From Actinomycetospora sp. NBRC 106375 (GTDB taxonomy: Bacteria > Actinomycetota > Actinomycetes > Mycobacteriales > Pseudonocardiaceae), in contig NZ_BSTS01000001.1 of the NCBI RefSeq assembly GCF_030269665.1, positions 186,001 through 250,000 of the forward strand: a stretch of 64,000 nucleotides of DNA. The letters run 5' to 3'. Made by a program: the position numbers and the translations under genes. Of this stretch, positions 29,738 through 36,992 are shown one piece after another. Below the pieces are notes generated by a model. It did no database searches. It had not been told where the DNA came from and saw nothing but the letters and a program-made list of their open reading frames with translations. Every line of letters starts with the position of its first letter. Within the stretch, counting starts at the first letter, position 1.

Positions 29738-30622
29738 GTGACCGAACGGGAGCAGCAGGAGCCCGAGGGCGCCGGACCCACTGCACGACGGATCATCCTC
29801 GGCGCACAGCTGCGCAGGCTGCGGGAGCGCGCCCAGGTGGCGCGGTCGGACGCGGCGTGGTCGATCCGCGGGTCGGACTCCAAGATGAGCCGCCTCGAGG
29901 CCGGCAAGGTCGGCTTCAAGGAGCGCGACGTCGCCGACCTGCTGACGATGTACGGGATCACCGACGACGACGAGCGCGAGCTGCTCCTCGACATGACCCG
30001 GCGCAGCAACGAGCCCGGCTGGTGGCAGCCCTACGGCGACGTGCTGCCCGACTGGTTCGAGGACTACGTCGGCCTGGAGATGAGCGCCTCGCGCATCCAG
30101 ACCTACGAGCTGCTGTTCGTTCCCGGCCTGCTCCAGACCGAGGCGTACGCGCGGGCGATCATCACGTCGGGCCACCCGGAACGCGCGAGCTCCGACGACG
30201 AGCGTCGCCTCGCCGTGCGCATGCGCCGTCAGCAGACGCTGGGCCGCCGCGACGCGCCGACGGTCTGGGCGATCGTCGACGAGGCCGTGCTGCACCGCCC
30301 GATCGGCGGTCACGGCGCCCTGGTCGACCAGATCGAGCACCTGCTCGAGCTCTCCTCGCTGCCCAACGTCGTGGTGCAGATCCTGCCCTTCACGCTGTCC
30401 GGCTACGCCGCGGAGAGCACGTTCTCCATCCTGCGGTTCGCCGAGCCGGAGCTGCCCGACCTCGTCTACCAGGAGCACCTGACCGGGGCGTCCTACCTGG
30501 ACAAGCGCCCGGAGGTCGAGGCCTACAGCCGGGTCATGGACCGCGTCGCCGTCGACGCGCTGACGCCCGACGAGACCCGGCAGTACCTCACGAAGCTCGC
30601 CGCCGAGCGCCGGCCCGCCTGA
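29738..30622 (+). CDS. XRE-type HTH regulator with DUF5753 domain
   Basis: A 294-residue regulator. An N-terminal XRE helix-turn-helix (about 20-75: LGAQLRRLRERAQ, SKMSRLEAGKVGFKERDV) is followed by DUF5753 (about 100-290: IQTYELLFVPGLLQTEAYARAI, EAVLHRPIGG, PNVVVQILPFTLSGYA). This architecture is typical of the DUF397-linked regulators such as WhiJ-type proteins in Streptomyces. The GTG at 29738 follows GGGGAG. The DUF397 gene lies 132 bp downstream behind two copies of a palindromic sequence, which this protein may bind. Confidence 0.92.
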   Translation: MTEREQQEPEGAGPTARRIILGAQLRRLRERAQVARSDAAWSIRGSDSKMSRLEAGKVGFKERDVADLLTMYGITDDDERELLLDMTRRSNEPGWWQPYGDVLPDWFEDYVGLEMSASRIQTYELLFVPGLLQTEAYARAIITSGHPERASSDDERRLAVRMRRQQTLGRRDAPTVWAIVDEAVLHRPIGGHGALVDQIEHLLELSSLPNVVVQILPFTLSGYAAESTFSILRFAEPELPDLVYQEHLTGASYLDKRPEVEAYSRVMDRVAVDALTPDETRQYLTKLAAERRPA

Positions 30623-30673
30623 CGGGTCCGTCGCGGGCGGGGTGATCCCGCTCCTGCGACCCGCCGGAACCGG

Positions 30674-30691
30674 CATCTGCACGTGCAGATG
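30674..30691. promoter_or_regulatory. 18-bp perfect palindrome upstream of the DUF397 gene (site 1)
   Basis: CATCTGCACGTGCAGATG is a perfect palindrome. It lies 64 bp before the DUF397 start. A second copy of most of it is 49 bp downstream, and the sequence TGCACGTGCAGATGATC is shared exactly by both. The pair looks like a binding array for the adjacent XRE/DUF5753 protein. Confidence 0.6.
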
Positions 30692-30726
30692 ATCCGCACG
30701 GTTGCTATCGTTCGTGCACTGTCGGA

Positions 30727-30743
30727 TGCACGTGCAGATGATC
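30727..30743. promoter_or_regulatory. Second copy of the palindromic operator (site 2)
   Basis: TGCACGTGCAGATGATC repeats 17 bp of site 1 (30678-30694) in direct orientation. Its core TGCACGTGCA is palindromic. It ends 11 bp before the DUF397 start codon, so binding here should block transcription or translation initiation. Between the two sites CTATCG could be a -10, putting site 2 at the start of the transcript. Confidence 0.55.
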
Positions 30744-30754
30744 GAGGCGGTCGC

Positions 30755-31033
30755 ATGGGCCAGGTGGCGAATGCACAGCTCGCCCTGCCGGACGTCATCT
30801 GGCGCAAGAGCGCCCGGTCGGGCAAGCAGGGCAACTGCGTCGAGCTGGCGCCGGTCAGCCGCCGCGGGGTCGCGGTGCGCAACTCCCGCTTCCCCGAGGG
30901 TCCGGCCCTCGTCTTCTCCGTCGCCGAGATGACGGCGTTCCTCGCCGACATCAAGGGCGGCGCGTACGACGACCTGCTCGGCGCGTACGACGACCTGCTC
31001 GGCGCGGACGGCGCTCCGGAGCCGGCCTCGTGA
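30755..31033 (+). CDS. DUF397 domain protein
   Basis: A 92-residue protein. The DUF397 signature is clear: VIWRKSARSGKQGNCVELAP, then VAVRNSRFPEGPALVFS and the helical AEMTAFLADIKGG. Such proteins work with DUF5753/XRE regulators, possibly as antagonists. The ATG at 30755 puts the signature about 15 residues from the N-terminus, as usual. The C-terminus carries an exact in-frame duplication (GAYDDLL twice, 30959-31000). Its TGA overlaps the GTG of the next small gene. Confidence 0.9.
   Translation: MGQVANAQLALPDVIWRKSARSGKQGNCVELAPVSRRGVAVRNSRFPEGPALVFSVAEMTAFLADIKGGAYDDLLGAYDDLLGADGAPEPAS
30959..31000. repeat. Perfect 21-bp tandem duplication in the DUF397 gene
   Basis: Two identical 21-bp units (30959-30979 and 30980-31000) each encode GAYDDLL. 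There are no mismatches, which indicates a recent slippage event or strong conservation. The unit keeps the reading frame. Confidence 0.95.
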
Positions 31034-31314
31034 GGCGCGGCGACGGTTCCCGGCTCATGTGGCTGACGTGCGCCGTCGACGGCGCCGACCACGCGGTCTC
31101 CGACGCCGCGTTCCTGGCCGCCCAGGGCGGCGACGGGCGCTTCGAGGCCCTCTGCCGCGCGACCGTGTGGGCGTCGTCCCTCGCCGCTCCCCCGGCCGGC
31201 CGCTGCACGTCCTGCGCCGACGTCGCCGACGAGCCCGCTCCCGGGGCGGCGCGCGCCGACGACCGGCGCGGGGGCAGCCTGTGGTCGCGCCTCGTCCCGC
31301 GCGCCTCCGCCTGA
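31030..31314 (+). CDS. Small Cys-containing hypothetical protein
   Basis: A 94-residue protein that I do not recognise by name. It has LMWLTCAVDGADHAVSD, FEALCRATVWASSL and PPAGRCTSC, so four cysteines plus a histidine could bind a metal. The GTG start overlaps the DUF397 stop (GTGA), indicating co-translation. Similar short proteins next to DUF397 genes are known to me from actinomycetes but without function. A terminator-like stem follows its stop. Confidence 0.7.
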   Translation: MRRGDGSRLMWLTCAVDGADHAVSDAAFLAAQGGDGRFEALCRATVWASSLAAPPAGRCTSCADVADEPAPGAARADDRRGGSLWSRLVPRASA

Positions 31315-31329
31315 GAGGTCCGGATCGCC

Positions 31330-31366
31330 CGATCGGTGGTAGCGCCGACGGGGGACCACCCGATCG
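31330..31366. terminator. Terminator-like stem after the XRE/DUF397 module
   Basis: CGATCGGTGGT (31330-31340) pairs with ACCACCCGATCG (31355-31366), with one bulged base and a 14-nt loop. It begins 16 bp after the stop of the small Cys gene and separates this module from the Roadblock operon promoter. No T-run follows. Confidence 0.45.
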
Positions 31367-31460
31367 CCAGGCGCAGCGACCGTTCGGCGTAGCGTAGTCA
31401 CTCCGTCTACGGACGGTCGTTGCGTCACCCGTACAGGTGTCGCGTCAGCCGAACGGCTAA

Positions 31461-31489
31461 TTGCTCTCCGTATAACACGGTCCTACGCT
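31461..31489 (+). promoter_or_regulatory. Candidate promoter of the Roadblock operon
   Basis: TTGCTC (31461-31466) and TACGCT (31484-31489) are spaced by exactly 17 bp, a good housekeeping match. The predicted start near 31496 leaves about 28 nt to the GTG at 31524. It also argues against the upstream GTG at 31491 as the translation start. Confidence 0.5.
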
Positions 31490-31523
31490 CGTGATCTCAG
31501 CGAGAGTCCAGCGAGAGGGTTTC

Positions 31524-32618
31524 GTGATCCGAGCCGCGACGTCCACGGCGGTCCCCACGGGGGCCCCGCCCCGGGTGGTCACCACCCCCGGGACGCCGGC
31601 GGCGCCACCCCGCGGCGGCCTCCTCGAACCCCTGCACGAGCTGCCCGGCCTGACGCGGGCGACCCTCATCGACGCCTCGGGCGACCACGTGATCGCCGAC
31701 CTCGGTGACGACGAGGGCACCCGGGACGACACCGTCGCCGCGGTCCTCGCCTGGGGGCGCCGCGCCGCGACGGTCGCCGTCGACCGCGAGCTCGTCCTCG
31801 ACGACCTGATCGTCACCACCGACGTGGCGCACCACCTCCTGCGCCGGCTCGACACCCCGGCCGCACCCGGGGCCTGGGTGTACCTGCGCGTCCGCCGCGA
31901 CCAGGGCAACCTCGCGCTCGCCCGGCGCCGCCTCGCCGCGGTCGGCGTGGTGCGCACCCTCGCGCTGGAGCCGGCCCGGACGCCCGCTCCCGATCCCGTG
32001 CCGCGCCCGCCGGCGCCCGCGATCCCCGCCGCCGCGGCACCCGTGTCCACGCCTGCTTCCGAGCCCCTGTCCGCACCCGTGTCCGCGGCTGCGCCCGCGC
32101 CCCTGTCCGCGCCCCCGTCCCCGTCGTCCCCCGCGACGCGCGACCGCCGGACTCGCTCGACCTCCGCGCCGGCTCCCGTGCCGGCGCGGACGCCGGCATC
32201 GTCGCCGGCATCAGCGGTGCCGGCGTCACCCTCGGCGCCGTCGGCACCCTGGCCGACCCGGGTCCCCGGACGGACCCGGACGACCGCCGACGCCGGCCCG
32301 GTCGCCGCGGCGGCGCCCGCGGGACCGCCGGTGCTCCCGGCACCCCGGCGCCCACCCGGACCGTCGGTCCCGGCGGCGGCCCCGGCCGCGCCGATCCCGC
32401 CCCCCGACGCCGCACCGCGTCGGGTCACGCCGGACAGCGCCGGCGTGCTCGGTCAGCGCTGGCGCTCCGACCCGGACACCTTGCGCCGTGTGCTGGCGGG
32501 CCTGCTCCGCCTCGGGCGCACCCCGCAGCCCGCGCTCACCGGCGCCCCGGAGGGCGCCGACCCGACCACCACTCCCCGCTCTCCCGGAGCGACCCCGACA
32601 CGGAGGAACAGAGAATGA
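31524..32618 (+). CDS. Roadblock/LC7-like protein with long disordered tail (paralogue 1)
   Basis: A 364-residue protein. Residues about 30-145 show the same strand pattern as the next two genes: RATLIDASGDHVIADL, LDDLIVTTDVAHHLLRRL and WVYLRVRRDQGNLALARRRL. I read this as a Roadblock/LC7-like fold, which forms dimers and often regulates small GTPases. Residues about 150-300 are a Pro/Ala/Ser-rich disordered stretch. The end (DSAGVLGQRWRSDPDTLRRVLAGLLRL) looks like a conserved amphipathic helix. The GTG at 31524 has GAGAGG just upstream. It overlaps paralogue 2 by 4 bp. Function unknown. Confidence 0.75.
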   Translation: MIRAATSTAVPTGAPPRVVTTPGTPAAPPRGGLLEPLHELPGLTRATLIDASGDHVIADLGDDEGTRDDTVAAVLAWGRRAATVAVDRELVLDDLIVTTDVAHHLLRRLDTPAAPGAWVYLRVRRDQGNLALARRRLAAVGVVRTLALEPARTPAPDPVPRPPAPAIPAAAAPVSTPASEPLSAPVSAAAPAPLSAPPSPSSPATRDRRTRSTSAPAPVPARTPASSPASAVPASPSAPSAPWPTRVPGRTRTTADAGPVAAAAPAGPPVLPAPRRPPGPSVPAAAPAAPIPPPDAAPRRVTPDSAGVLGQRWRSDPDTLRRVLAGLLRLGRTPQPALTGAPEGADPTTTPRSPGATPTRRNRE

Positions 32619-33055
32619 GCGACATCGAGTACGCCCTCAACGCGGCCGCCAACATCAAGGGCGCGTTCGCCGTGGCGATCGTGGACTACGACAGCGGCAT
32701 GACCCTGGGTTCCCGCGGCGGCAGTGCCGAGTTCGACCTCGACGTCGCCGCCCCCGGCAACTCCGAGGTCGTGCGCGCGAAGTTCGACGTCATGCAGAAG
32801 CTGGGCCTGCGCGAGACGATCGAGGACATCCTGATCACGCTCGACACGCAGTACCACCTGATCCGGCCGATCTACGGCAACCCCGAGGACAAGATGTTCT
32901 TCTACCTCGTCCTCAACCGCCAGCAGGCCAACCTCGCGATGGCCCGGCGCGACCTCAAGGTCATCGGCCAGCGCTTCTACCTCGACGACCCGTCGTCGGC
33001 CCCGGCCGTGCCCGCGCAGGACCAGGGCTACTACCAGCAGGCCGGCCGGCGCTGA
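32615..33055 (+). CDS. Roadblock/LC7-like protein (paralogue 2, core)
   Basis: A 146-residue, mostly single-domain protein: FAVAIVDYDSGMTLGSRGG, VVRAKFDVMQKLGL, IEDILITLDTQYHLIRPIYG and FFYLVLNRQQANLAMARRDLKVI. It is the best-preserved Roadblock-like member of the three and is the type found widely in actinomycetes as an unnamed protein. A short Pro/Gln/Tyr tail ends it. The ATG overlaps the stop of paralogue 1 (ATGA) and AGGAACAGAG precedes it. No MglA-like GTPase or histidine kinase is adjacent, unlike the Streptomyces conservons. Confidence 0.82.
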   Translation: MSDIEYALNAAANIKGAFAVAIVDYDSGMTLGSRGGSAEFDLDVAAPGNSEVVRAKFDVMQKLGLRETIEDILITLDTQYHLIRPIYGNPEDKMFFYLVLNRQQANLAMARRDLKVIGQRFYLDDPSSAPAVPAQDQGYYQQAGRR

Positions 33056-33083
33056 CGCCGGTCCGCGGACGGGAGCGGCGAGG

Positions 33084-33806
33084 GTGGGTCGACACCGCCA
33101 CCTGACGTGCGTGCGGTCGGACGGGCTGTCGGCGGTGCTGACGCCCCTGCTCGACGACCGCCGCATCGTCGCCGCCACCCTCGTGGACGTCGACAGCGGC
33201 CTGGTCCTCGACGGCTACGTCGACGACCCGGGTGAGCACCCCACGCTCGCCGACGTCGAGCTGCTCGGCGCCGCCCACGCCGACATGGTCCGGGCGGCGG
33301 CGGTCGTCGCCGGCCCGCAGCTCGCCGAGCTCACCGTGAGCACCGACGACGGCCACCACCACCTGCTCCACGCCGTGCCCGACCCGCACGGCGAGCGGCT
33401 GGTGGTGGCCGTCGTCGTGCACGGCTCCCCCCGTCACGTCACCCGGGCGCGCCTGCGCCTGCGCACCGTCTCGGTGGAGGCCCTCACCGCCGGCCCCACG
33501 CTCGCGCGCCGCCCCGTCGACGGCAGCTGGGTGGTCGACGACCCCGCGCCCGTCGCCCCGGCCGAGGACCCCGGGGACGAGCCCGCGGTCGAGGAGCCGG
33601 CCCCGCTCGGCGGCGCCGCACCGCTCTCGGCCATGGCGCCGCGCGGCGCACCGGAACCCACCACCGCGACCACCGCGCTCTCCGGCACGGTGTCGTCGGT
33701 GGCGTCCCCGTTGGTGCCGGGGCTCGCGGCGGAGCTGTCCTCGCCGCTCGTCCCGCTCAGCGACGGACGGCCAGCGACAGCGCGAACCGGCCCTGCGGGT
33801 CGGTGA
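33084..33806 (+). CDS. Roadblock/LC7-like protein with disordered tail (paralogue 3)
   Basis: A 240-residue protein. Residues about 10-135 align with the two preceding paralogues (VAATLVDVDSGLVLDGYV, LAELTVSTDDGHHHLLHAV, RLVVAVVVHGSPRHVTRARLRL). The C-terminal 100 residues are Ala/Pro/Ser-rich and probably disordered. The GTG at 33084 lies 28 bp after paralogue 2. The last 50 bp overlap the end of egtD on the other strand, so the extreme C-terminus is constrained by that gene. Function unknown; the three-gene set suggests a hetero-oligomer. Confidence 0.75.
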   Translation: MGRHRHLTCVRSDGLSAVLTPLLDDRRIVAATLVDVDSGLVLDGYVDDPGEHPTLADVELLGAAHADMVRAAAVVAGPQLAELTVSTDDGHHHLLHAVPDPHGERLVVAVVVHGSPRHVTRARLRLRTVSVEALTAGPTLARRPVDGSWVVDDPAPVAPAEDPGDEPAVEEPAPLGGAAPLSAMAPRGAPEPTTATTALSGTVSSVASPLVPGLAAELSSPLVPLSDGRPATARTGPAGR

Positions 33807-34728
33807 ACCACCCGTCGTGGGAGAACCCCGCGGCGGCCAGCTCCCCGCGGATGCGCTCGCGGGTGAACTTCGTCGAGATCTCGGTGCGCATCTCCTCGCC
33901 CTCGGCGAAGTCGACCTCGAGGTCCAGCTCCGGCACCCGCACGTGCATGGGACGCCGGGCGCGCAGCCGCATCTCGATCCGCCCGGCCTGGGGCACCCAC
34001 ACCGCGAGGTGGTCGAAGCCCGAGCGGTCGAAGTCGGCGCCCAGCACGCGGTTGAGCACCGCGAGCACGTTGAGGTTGAAGGCGGCCGTCACGCCCGAGG
34101 AGTCGTCGTACGCCGCGACGAGGGTCGCCTCGTCCTTGACCAGGTCCGTTCCCACGAGGAACGCCTCGCCCGGGTCGAGCGCGTCCGCGAGCGCCTCGAG
34201 GAAGTGCTGGCGGTCCGCGGGCTCGAAGTTGCCGAGCGTCCCCCCGAGCAGCGCCACGAGGCGGCGCCCGTCGCGCGGGACGCTGCGCAGGTCCTGGGTG
34301 AAGTCGGCGACGACGCCGTGCACGTCGAGGCCCGGGTAGGCCTCGATCAACCCCGGGACGGCCTCCTCGAGCGCCGACGGGGACACGTCGACGGGGATGT
34401 AGCGCGCGAGCGTGCCCGCGTCGCGCATCGCGTCGAGCAGCACGGGGGTCTTCGACGACGACCCGGAGCCGAGCTCGACGAGCGTGTCGGCGTCCGCGAT
34501 GCGGGCGATGGCGTCGGCGTTCCCGGTCAGCGCCTCCCGCTCGGCGGTGAAGGGGTAGTACTCGGGCAGCGCCGTGATCTGCTCGAACAGCTCGCTGCCA
34601 CGCGCGTCGTAGAGCCACTGCGGGGTCAGCACCTTGGGGCTCGACGTGAGCCCGCGGCGGGCGTCCCGGCGCAGGGCGGCGTCGGCGTCGTCGGCGGTGA
34701 GATGGATGTCGAGCGCGGGCAGGCTCAT
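33757..34728 (-). CDS. egtD: L-histidine N-alpha-methyltransferase EgtD
   Basis: A 323-residue SAM-dependent enzyme that trimethylates histidine to hercynine, the first step of ergothioneine synthesis. The family features are PKVLTPQWLYDARGSELFEQ, ITALPEYYPFTAERE, LVELGSGSSSKT (SAM site), LGGTLGNFEPADR and a C-terminal MRTEISTKFTRERI. Start ATG at 34728. It follows egtC after 87 bp and ends 50 bp inside the convergent Roadblock paralogue 3 gene. Length and motifs are complete. Confidence 0.95.
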   Translation of the reverse strand: MSLPALDIHLTADDADAALRRDARRGLTSSPKVLTPQWLYDARGSELFEQITALPEYYPFTAEREALTGNADAIARIADADTLVELGSGSSSKTPVLLDAMRDAGTLARYIPVDVSPSALEEAVPGLIEAYPGLDVHGVVADFTQDLRSVPRDGRRLVALLGGTLGNFEPADRQHFLEALADALDPGEAFLVGTDLVKDEATLVAAYDDSSGVTAAFNLNVLAVLNRVLGADFDRSGFDHLAVWVPQAGRIEMRLRARRPMHVRVPELDLEVDFAEGEEMRTEISTKFTRERIRGELAAAGFSHDGWFTDPQGRFALSLAVRR

Positions 34729-34815
34729 CGGTGTCGGTTCACGTCCTGGGGTCGGGGCGCGCGTCCTCGTGAGGGCGCGCTGCTGTTCACGGCGTCGGGA
34801 ACGAAGGGGCCGCGG

Positions 34816-35616
34816 CTAGAGGGCCGCGACCGTGACCACGGGCGGGTCGTGGACCCCGCCGGGGCGGGCGGCGAGCAGGGAGCCCTCGGGAACCGGGGCC
34901 CAGGCGGGGTCGTCGTCGAGCGGCTCGGAGGCCACGGTCACCGCGCCGTCGGGATCGACGCGGTGGGACAGGGCGTGGTCGACGGCGGTGGCGATGACCT
35001 GGTCGCCGTCGGAGAGCAGGAGGTTGAGCCGTGAGCCCGGCGCGGCGGCCAGGGCGTCGGAGGCGACCCCGGCGACGGCGTCGGCGGGGTCCTTGCCGGC
35101 GGCGATCCGCGCCCGCACCAAGGCCCAGAGCAGCGCCGAGTCGGTGGCGGCCTCGAGGGTCAGCAGGTCGACGGGCGGGAGGGTCGCGGCGAGCCCGGCC
35201 ATGCTGTGCGGCCACCCGCGGACGACGCCGTTGTGGCTGAACAGCCACGTGCGCCCGCCGGCCTCGCCGCGGAACGGTGCGCACGCCGCGGTCGACACCG
35301 GCATCCCCACCGTCGCCGAGCGCACCGCGGCGACGAGCGCCGTGGTCTCGACCGCCCGCGCGAGGTCCAGGAACGACGCGTCGGTCCACATCGGGTCGTC
35401 GCGGCGGTACAGCGCCGTACGTGAGCGAACTTCGGTGCTATAGCCCGGAGGTTCGCTCACGTACCAGCCCACCCCGAACCCGTCCGCGTTGACGGTGCCG
35501 CCGCCGCGCATGTCGGCGGGGGCGTAGCTCTGCACCAGCAGCGAGTGCGGCGGCTCGGTCACGACCGAGGCGAGCGTGACCGGTGCGGGGCCCAGGCGGG
35601 CCAGGTGTCGGCACAC
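34816..35616 (-). CDS. egtC: Gamma-glutamyl-hercynylcysteine sulfoxide amidohydrolase EgtC, with in-frame palindrome insert
   Basis: A 266-residue class II glutamine-amidotransferase-fold hydrolase that removes the glutamyl group in ergothioneine synthesis. The start GTG (35616) gives V/M-C-R-H, so C2 becomes the N-terminal nucleophile. NADGFGVGWY, AAVRSATVGMP and FSHNGVVRGW are conserved. Between GVGWY and LYRRDDP there is an extra stretch VSEPPGYSTEVRSRTA, roughly 10 residues longer than I recall from family members; it is encoded by a 48-bp near-perfect palindrome. The insert lies in a surface loop near the active-site entrance, so activity may or may not be kept. egtB ends 5 bp upstream. 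Confidence 0.9.
   Translation of the reverse strand: MCRHLARLGPAPVTLASVVTEPPHSLLVQSYAPADMRGGGTVNADGFGVGWYVSEPPGYSTEVRSRTALYRRDDPMWTDASFLDLARAVETTALVAAVRSATVGMPVSTAACAPFRGEAGGRTWLFSHNGVVRGWPHSMAGLAATLPPVDLLTLEAATDSALLWALVRARIAAGKDPADAVAGVASDALAAAPGSRLNLLLSDGDQVIATAVDHALSHRVDPDGAVTVASEPLDDDPAWAPVPEGSLLAARPGGVHDPPVVTVAAL
35417..35464. repeat. 48-bp near-perfect palindrome inside egtC
   Basis: The element starts GTACGTGAGCGAAC and ends GTTCGCTCACGTAC around the centre GCTATAGC; 21 of 24 base pairs match. Its length is a multiple of three and it is read through without a stop as part of EgtC. Its size and symmetry resemble the extragenic palindromes of actinomycetes, here in a coding sequence. 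Confidence 0.85.
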
Positions 35617-35621
35617 GTCGC

Positions 35622-36992
35622 TCAGGCGTCCCGCGCGCAGCGGAAGCCGGAGAAGATCTGACGACGGATCGGCAGGTCCCAGTTGCGGAACGTCGTGCGG
35701 GCGTTGGGGGTCCCGACGCCGAACGACGACCCGCGCAGCATCCGGAAGTCGCCGCCGAAGAAGACCTCGGAGTACTCCTTGTACGGGAACGGCTCGAAGC
35801 CCGGGTAGCCCTCGAAGCCGGAGTCGCACCACTCCCAGACGTCACCGATCAACTGGTGCACGCCGAGCGGGGACGCTCCCGCGGGGTACGCCCCCACCGG
35901 GGCCGGCTGCAGGTGGCGCTGGTCGAGGTTGGCGCGCTCGGGCGTCGGGTCCTCGTCGCCCCAGGGGAAGCGGCGGGTCGTGGCGGAGGCGTGGTCGTAG
36001 CGCGCCGCGAACTCCCACTCCACCTCGGTGGGCAGGCGCTTGCCCGCCCACGCCGCGTACGCCGCGGCCTCGTGGAAGGACACGTGCAGCACCGGCTGGT
36101 CGGCGACGTCGCTGATCGCCTCGCGGACGCCGAACGACGTGCGGTGCCACCGCCCGTCCACCTGCTCCCACGTCATGGGAGCGCTCCAGCCCTCGGCGGT
36201 GATGTGGTCCCAGCCGGCCTCGGACCAGTGCGCGCGGTCGGCGTAGCCGCCGGCGTCGACGAACCGGGCGAACTCGCCGTTGGTCACCGGGGCGGCGTCG
36301 AGCAGGAAGGAGTCGACGCGCACGGGGTGCGCGGGCTTCTCGTTGTCCAGGGCGAACGGCTCCCGGGACGTCCCCAGCAGGAACTCCGCGCCCTCGTGGA
36401 ACACCTCGGTGCCGGCGAGCCCGGGCACGACCGCGGGCGGCGGCGGGTCGGCGTGCAGCGCCGGCGCGCCGGAGCGCAGCTGGTGGGTGGCGAGCATCGT
36501 CTCCACGTGCTGCTGCTCGTGCTGGACGATCATCCCGAACAGGAAGCCGTCGGCGAGCGCGCGGCGCTCGTCGAGCCGGCCGGCCTCGAGGTGGGCGAGC
36601 GCCATCTCCCGCACCCGGTCGCCGTAGACGCGCGCCTCGGTCGGGTCGAGCAGCGGCAGGTCGGGACGACCGGAGCGCGGGTTGGTGAAAGCGTCGTAGA
36701 GGTGGTCGAGGTCCTCCCGGACGCCGGCGACGACGTCGGCGTCCGGCGCCCCGCGGCGCACCAGCCAGAAGTCCTCCATGTTCGCGATGTGCGCGACGTC
36801 CCAGTGCAGCGGCGACATCAGCGGGGAGTGCTGGCGGGTGAGGTCGGGGTCGTCCGCGGCGAACGCGTCGTGGGTCAGCGCGCGGGTGCGGGCCCGGGCG
36901 GCGGCGAGCTCGTCGGCCAGGCGGCGCCGCAGGGCGGCGCGGTCCGGGCCGGTGTCGCCGGGGGCACCCGGAGCGGGGCTGGTGGCGGTCAC
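35622..36992 (-). CDS. egtB: Hercynine oxygenase (iron sulfoxide synthase) EgtB
   Basis: A 456-residue non-haem iron enzyme joining gamma-glutamylcysteine (or cysteine) to hercynine. An N-terminal DinB-like domain gives the iron histidines (HWDVAHIANMEDF and QHEQQHVETM). A C-terminal formylglycine-enzyme-like domain has NGEFARFVDAGGY, LPTEVEWEFAAR, GDVWEWCDSGFEGYPG and MLRGSSF. The ATG overlaps the egtA stop by 4 bp. With egtA upstream the glutamyl-cysteine route is expected, as in mycobacteria. Confidence 0.95.
   Translation of the reverse strand: MTATSPAPGAPGDTGPDRAALRRRLADELAAARARTRALTHDAFAADDPDLTRQHSPLMSPLHWDVAHIANMEDFWLVRRGAPDADVVAGVREDLDHLYDAFTNPRSGRPDLPLLDPTEARVYGDRVREMALAHLEAGRLDERRALADGFLFGMIVQHEQQHVETMLATHQLRSGAPALHADPPPPAVVPGLAGTEVFHEGAEFLLGTSREPFALDNEKPAHPVRVDSFLLDAAPVTNGEFARFVDAGGYADRAHWSEAGWDHITAEGWSAPMTWEQVDGRWHRTSFGVREAISDVADQPVLHVSFHEAAAYAAWAGKRLPTEVEWEFAARYDHASATTRRFPWGDEDPTPERANLDQRHLQPAPVGAYPAGASPLGVHQLIGDVWEWCDSGFEGYPGFEPFPYKEYSEVFFGGDFRMLRGSSFGVGTPNARTTFRNWDLPIRRQIFSGFRCARDA

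Noticed and set aside
35417-35464. egtC as a pseudogene
   Set aside because: The palindrome keeps the frame and all catalytic motifs remain, so a functional enzyme is still likely.
34816-35832. Longer EgtC start at 35832
   Set aside because: EgtC needs its cysteine at position 2 after methionine removal; this is met only by the GTG at 35616. The extra residues are antisense-like and overlap egtB.
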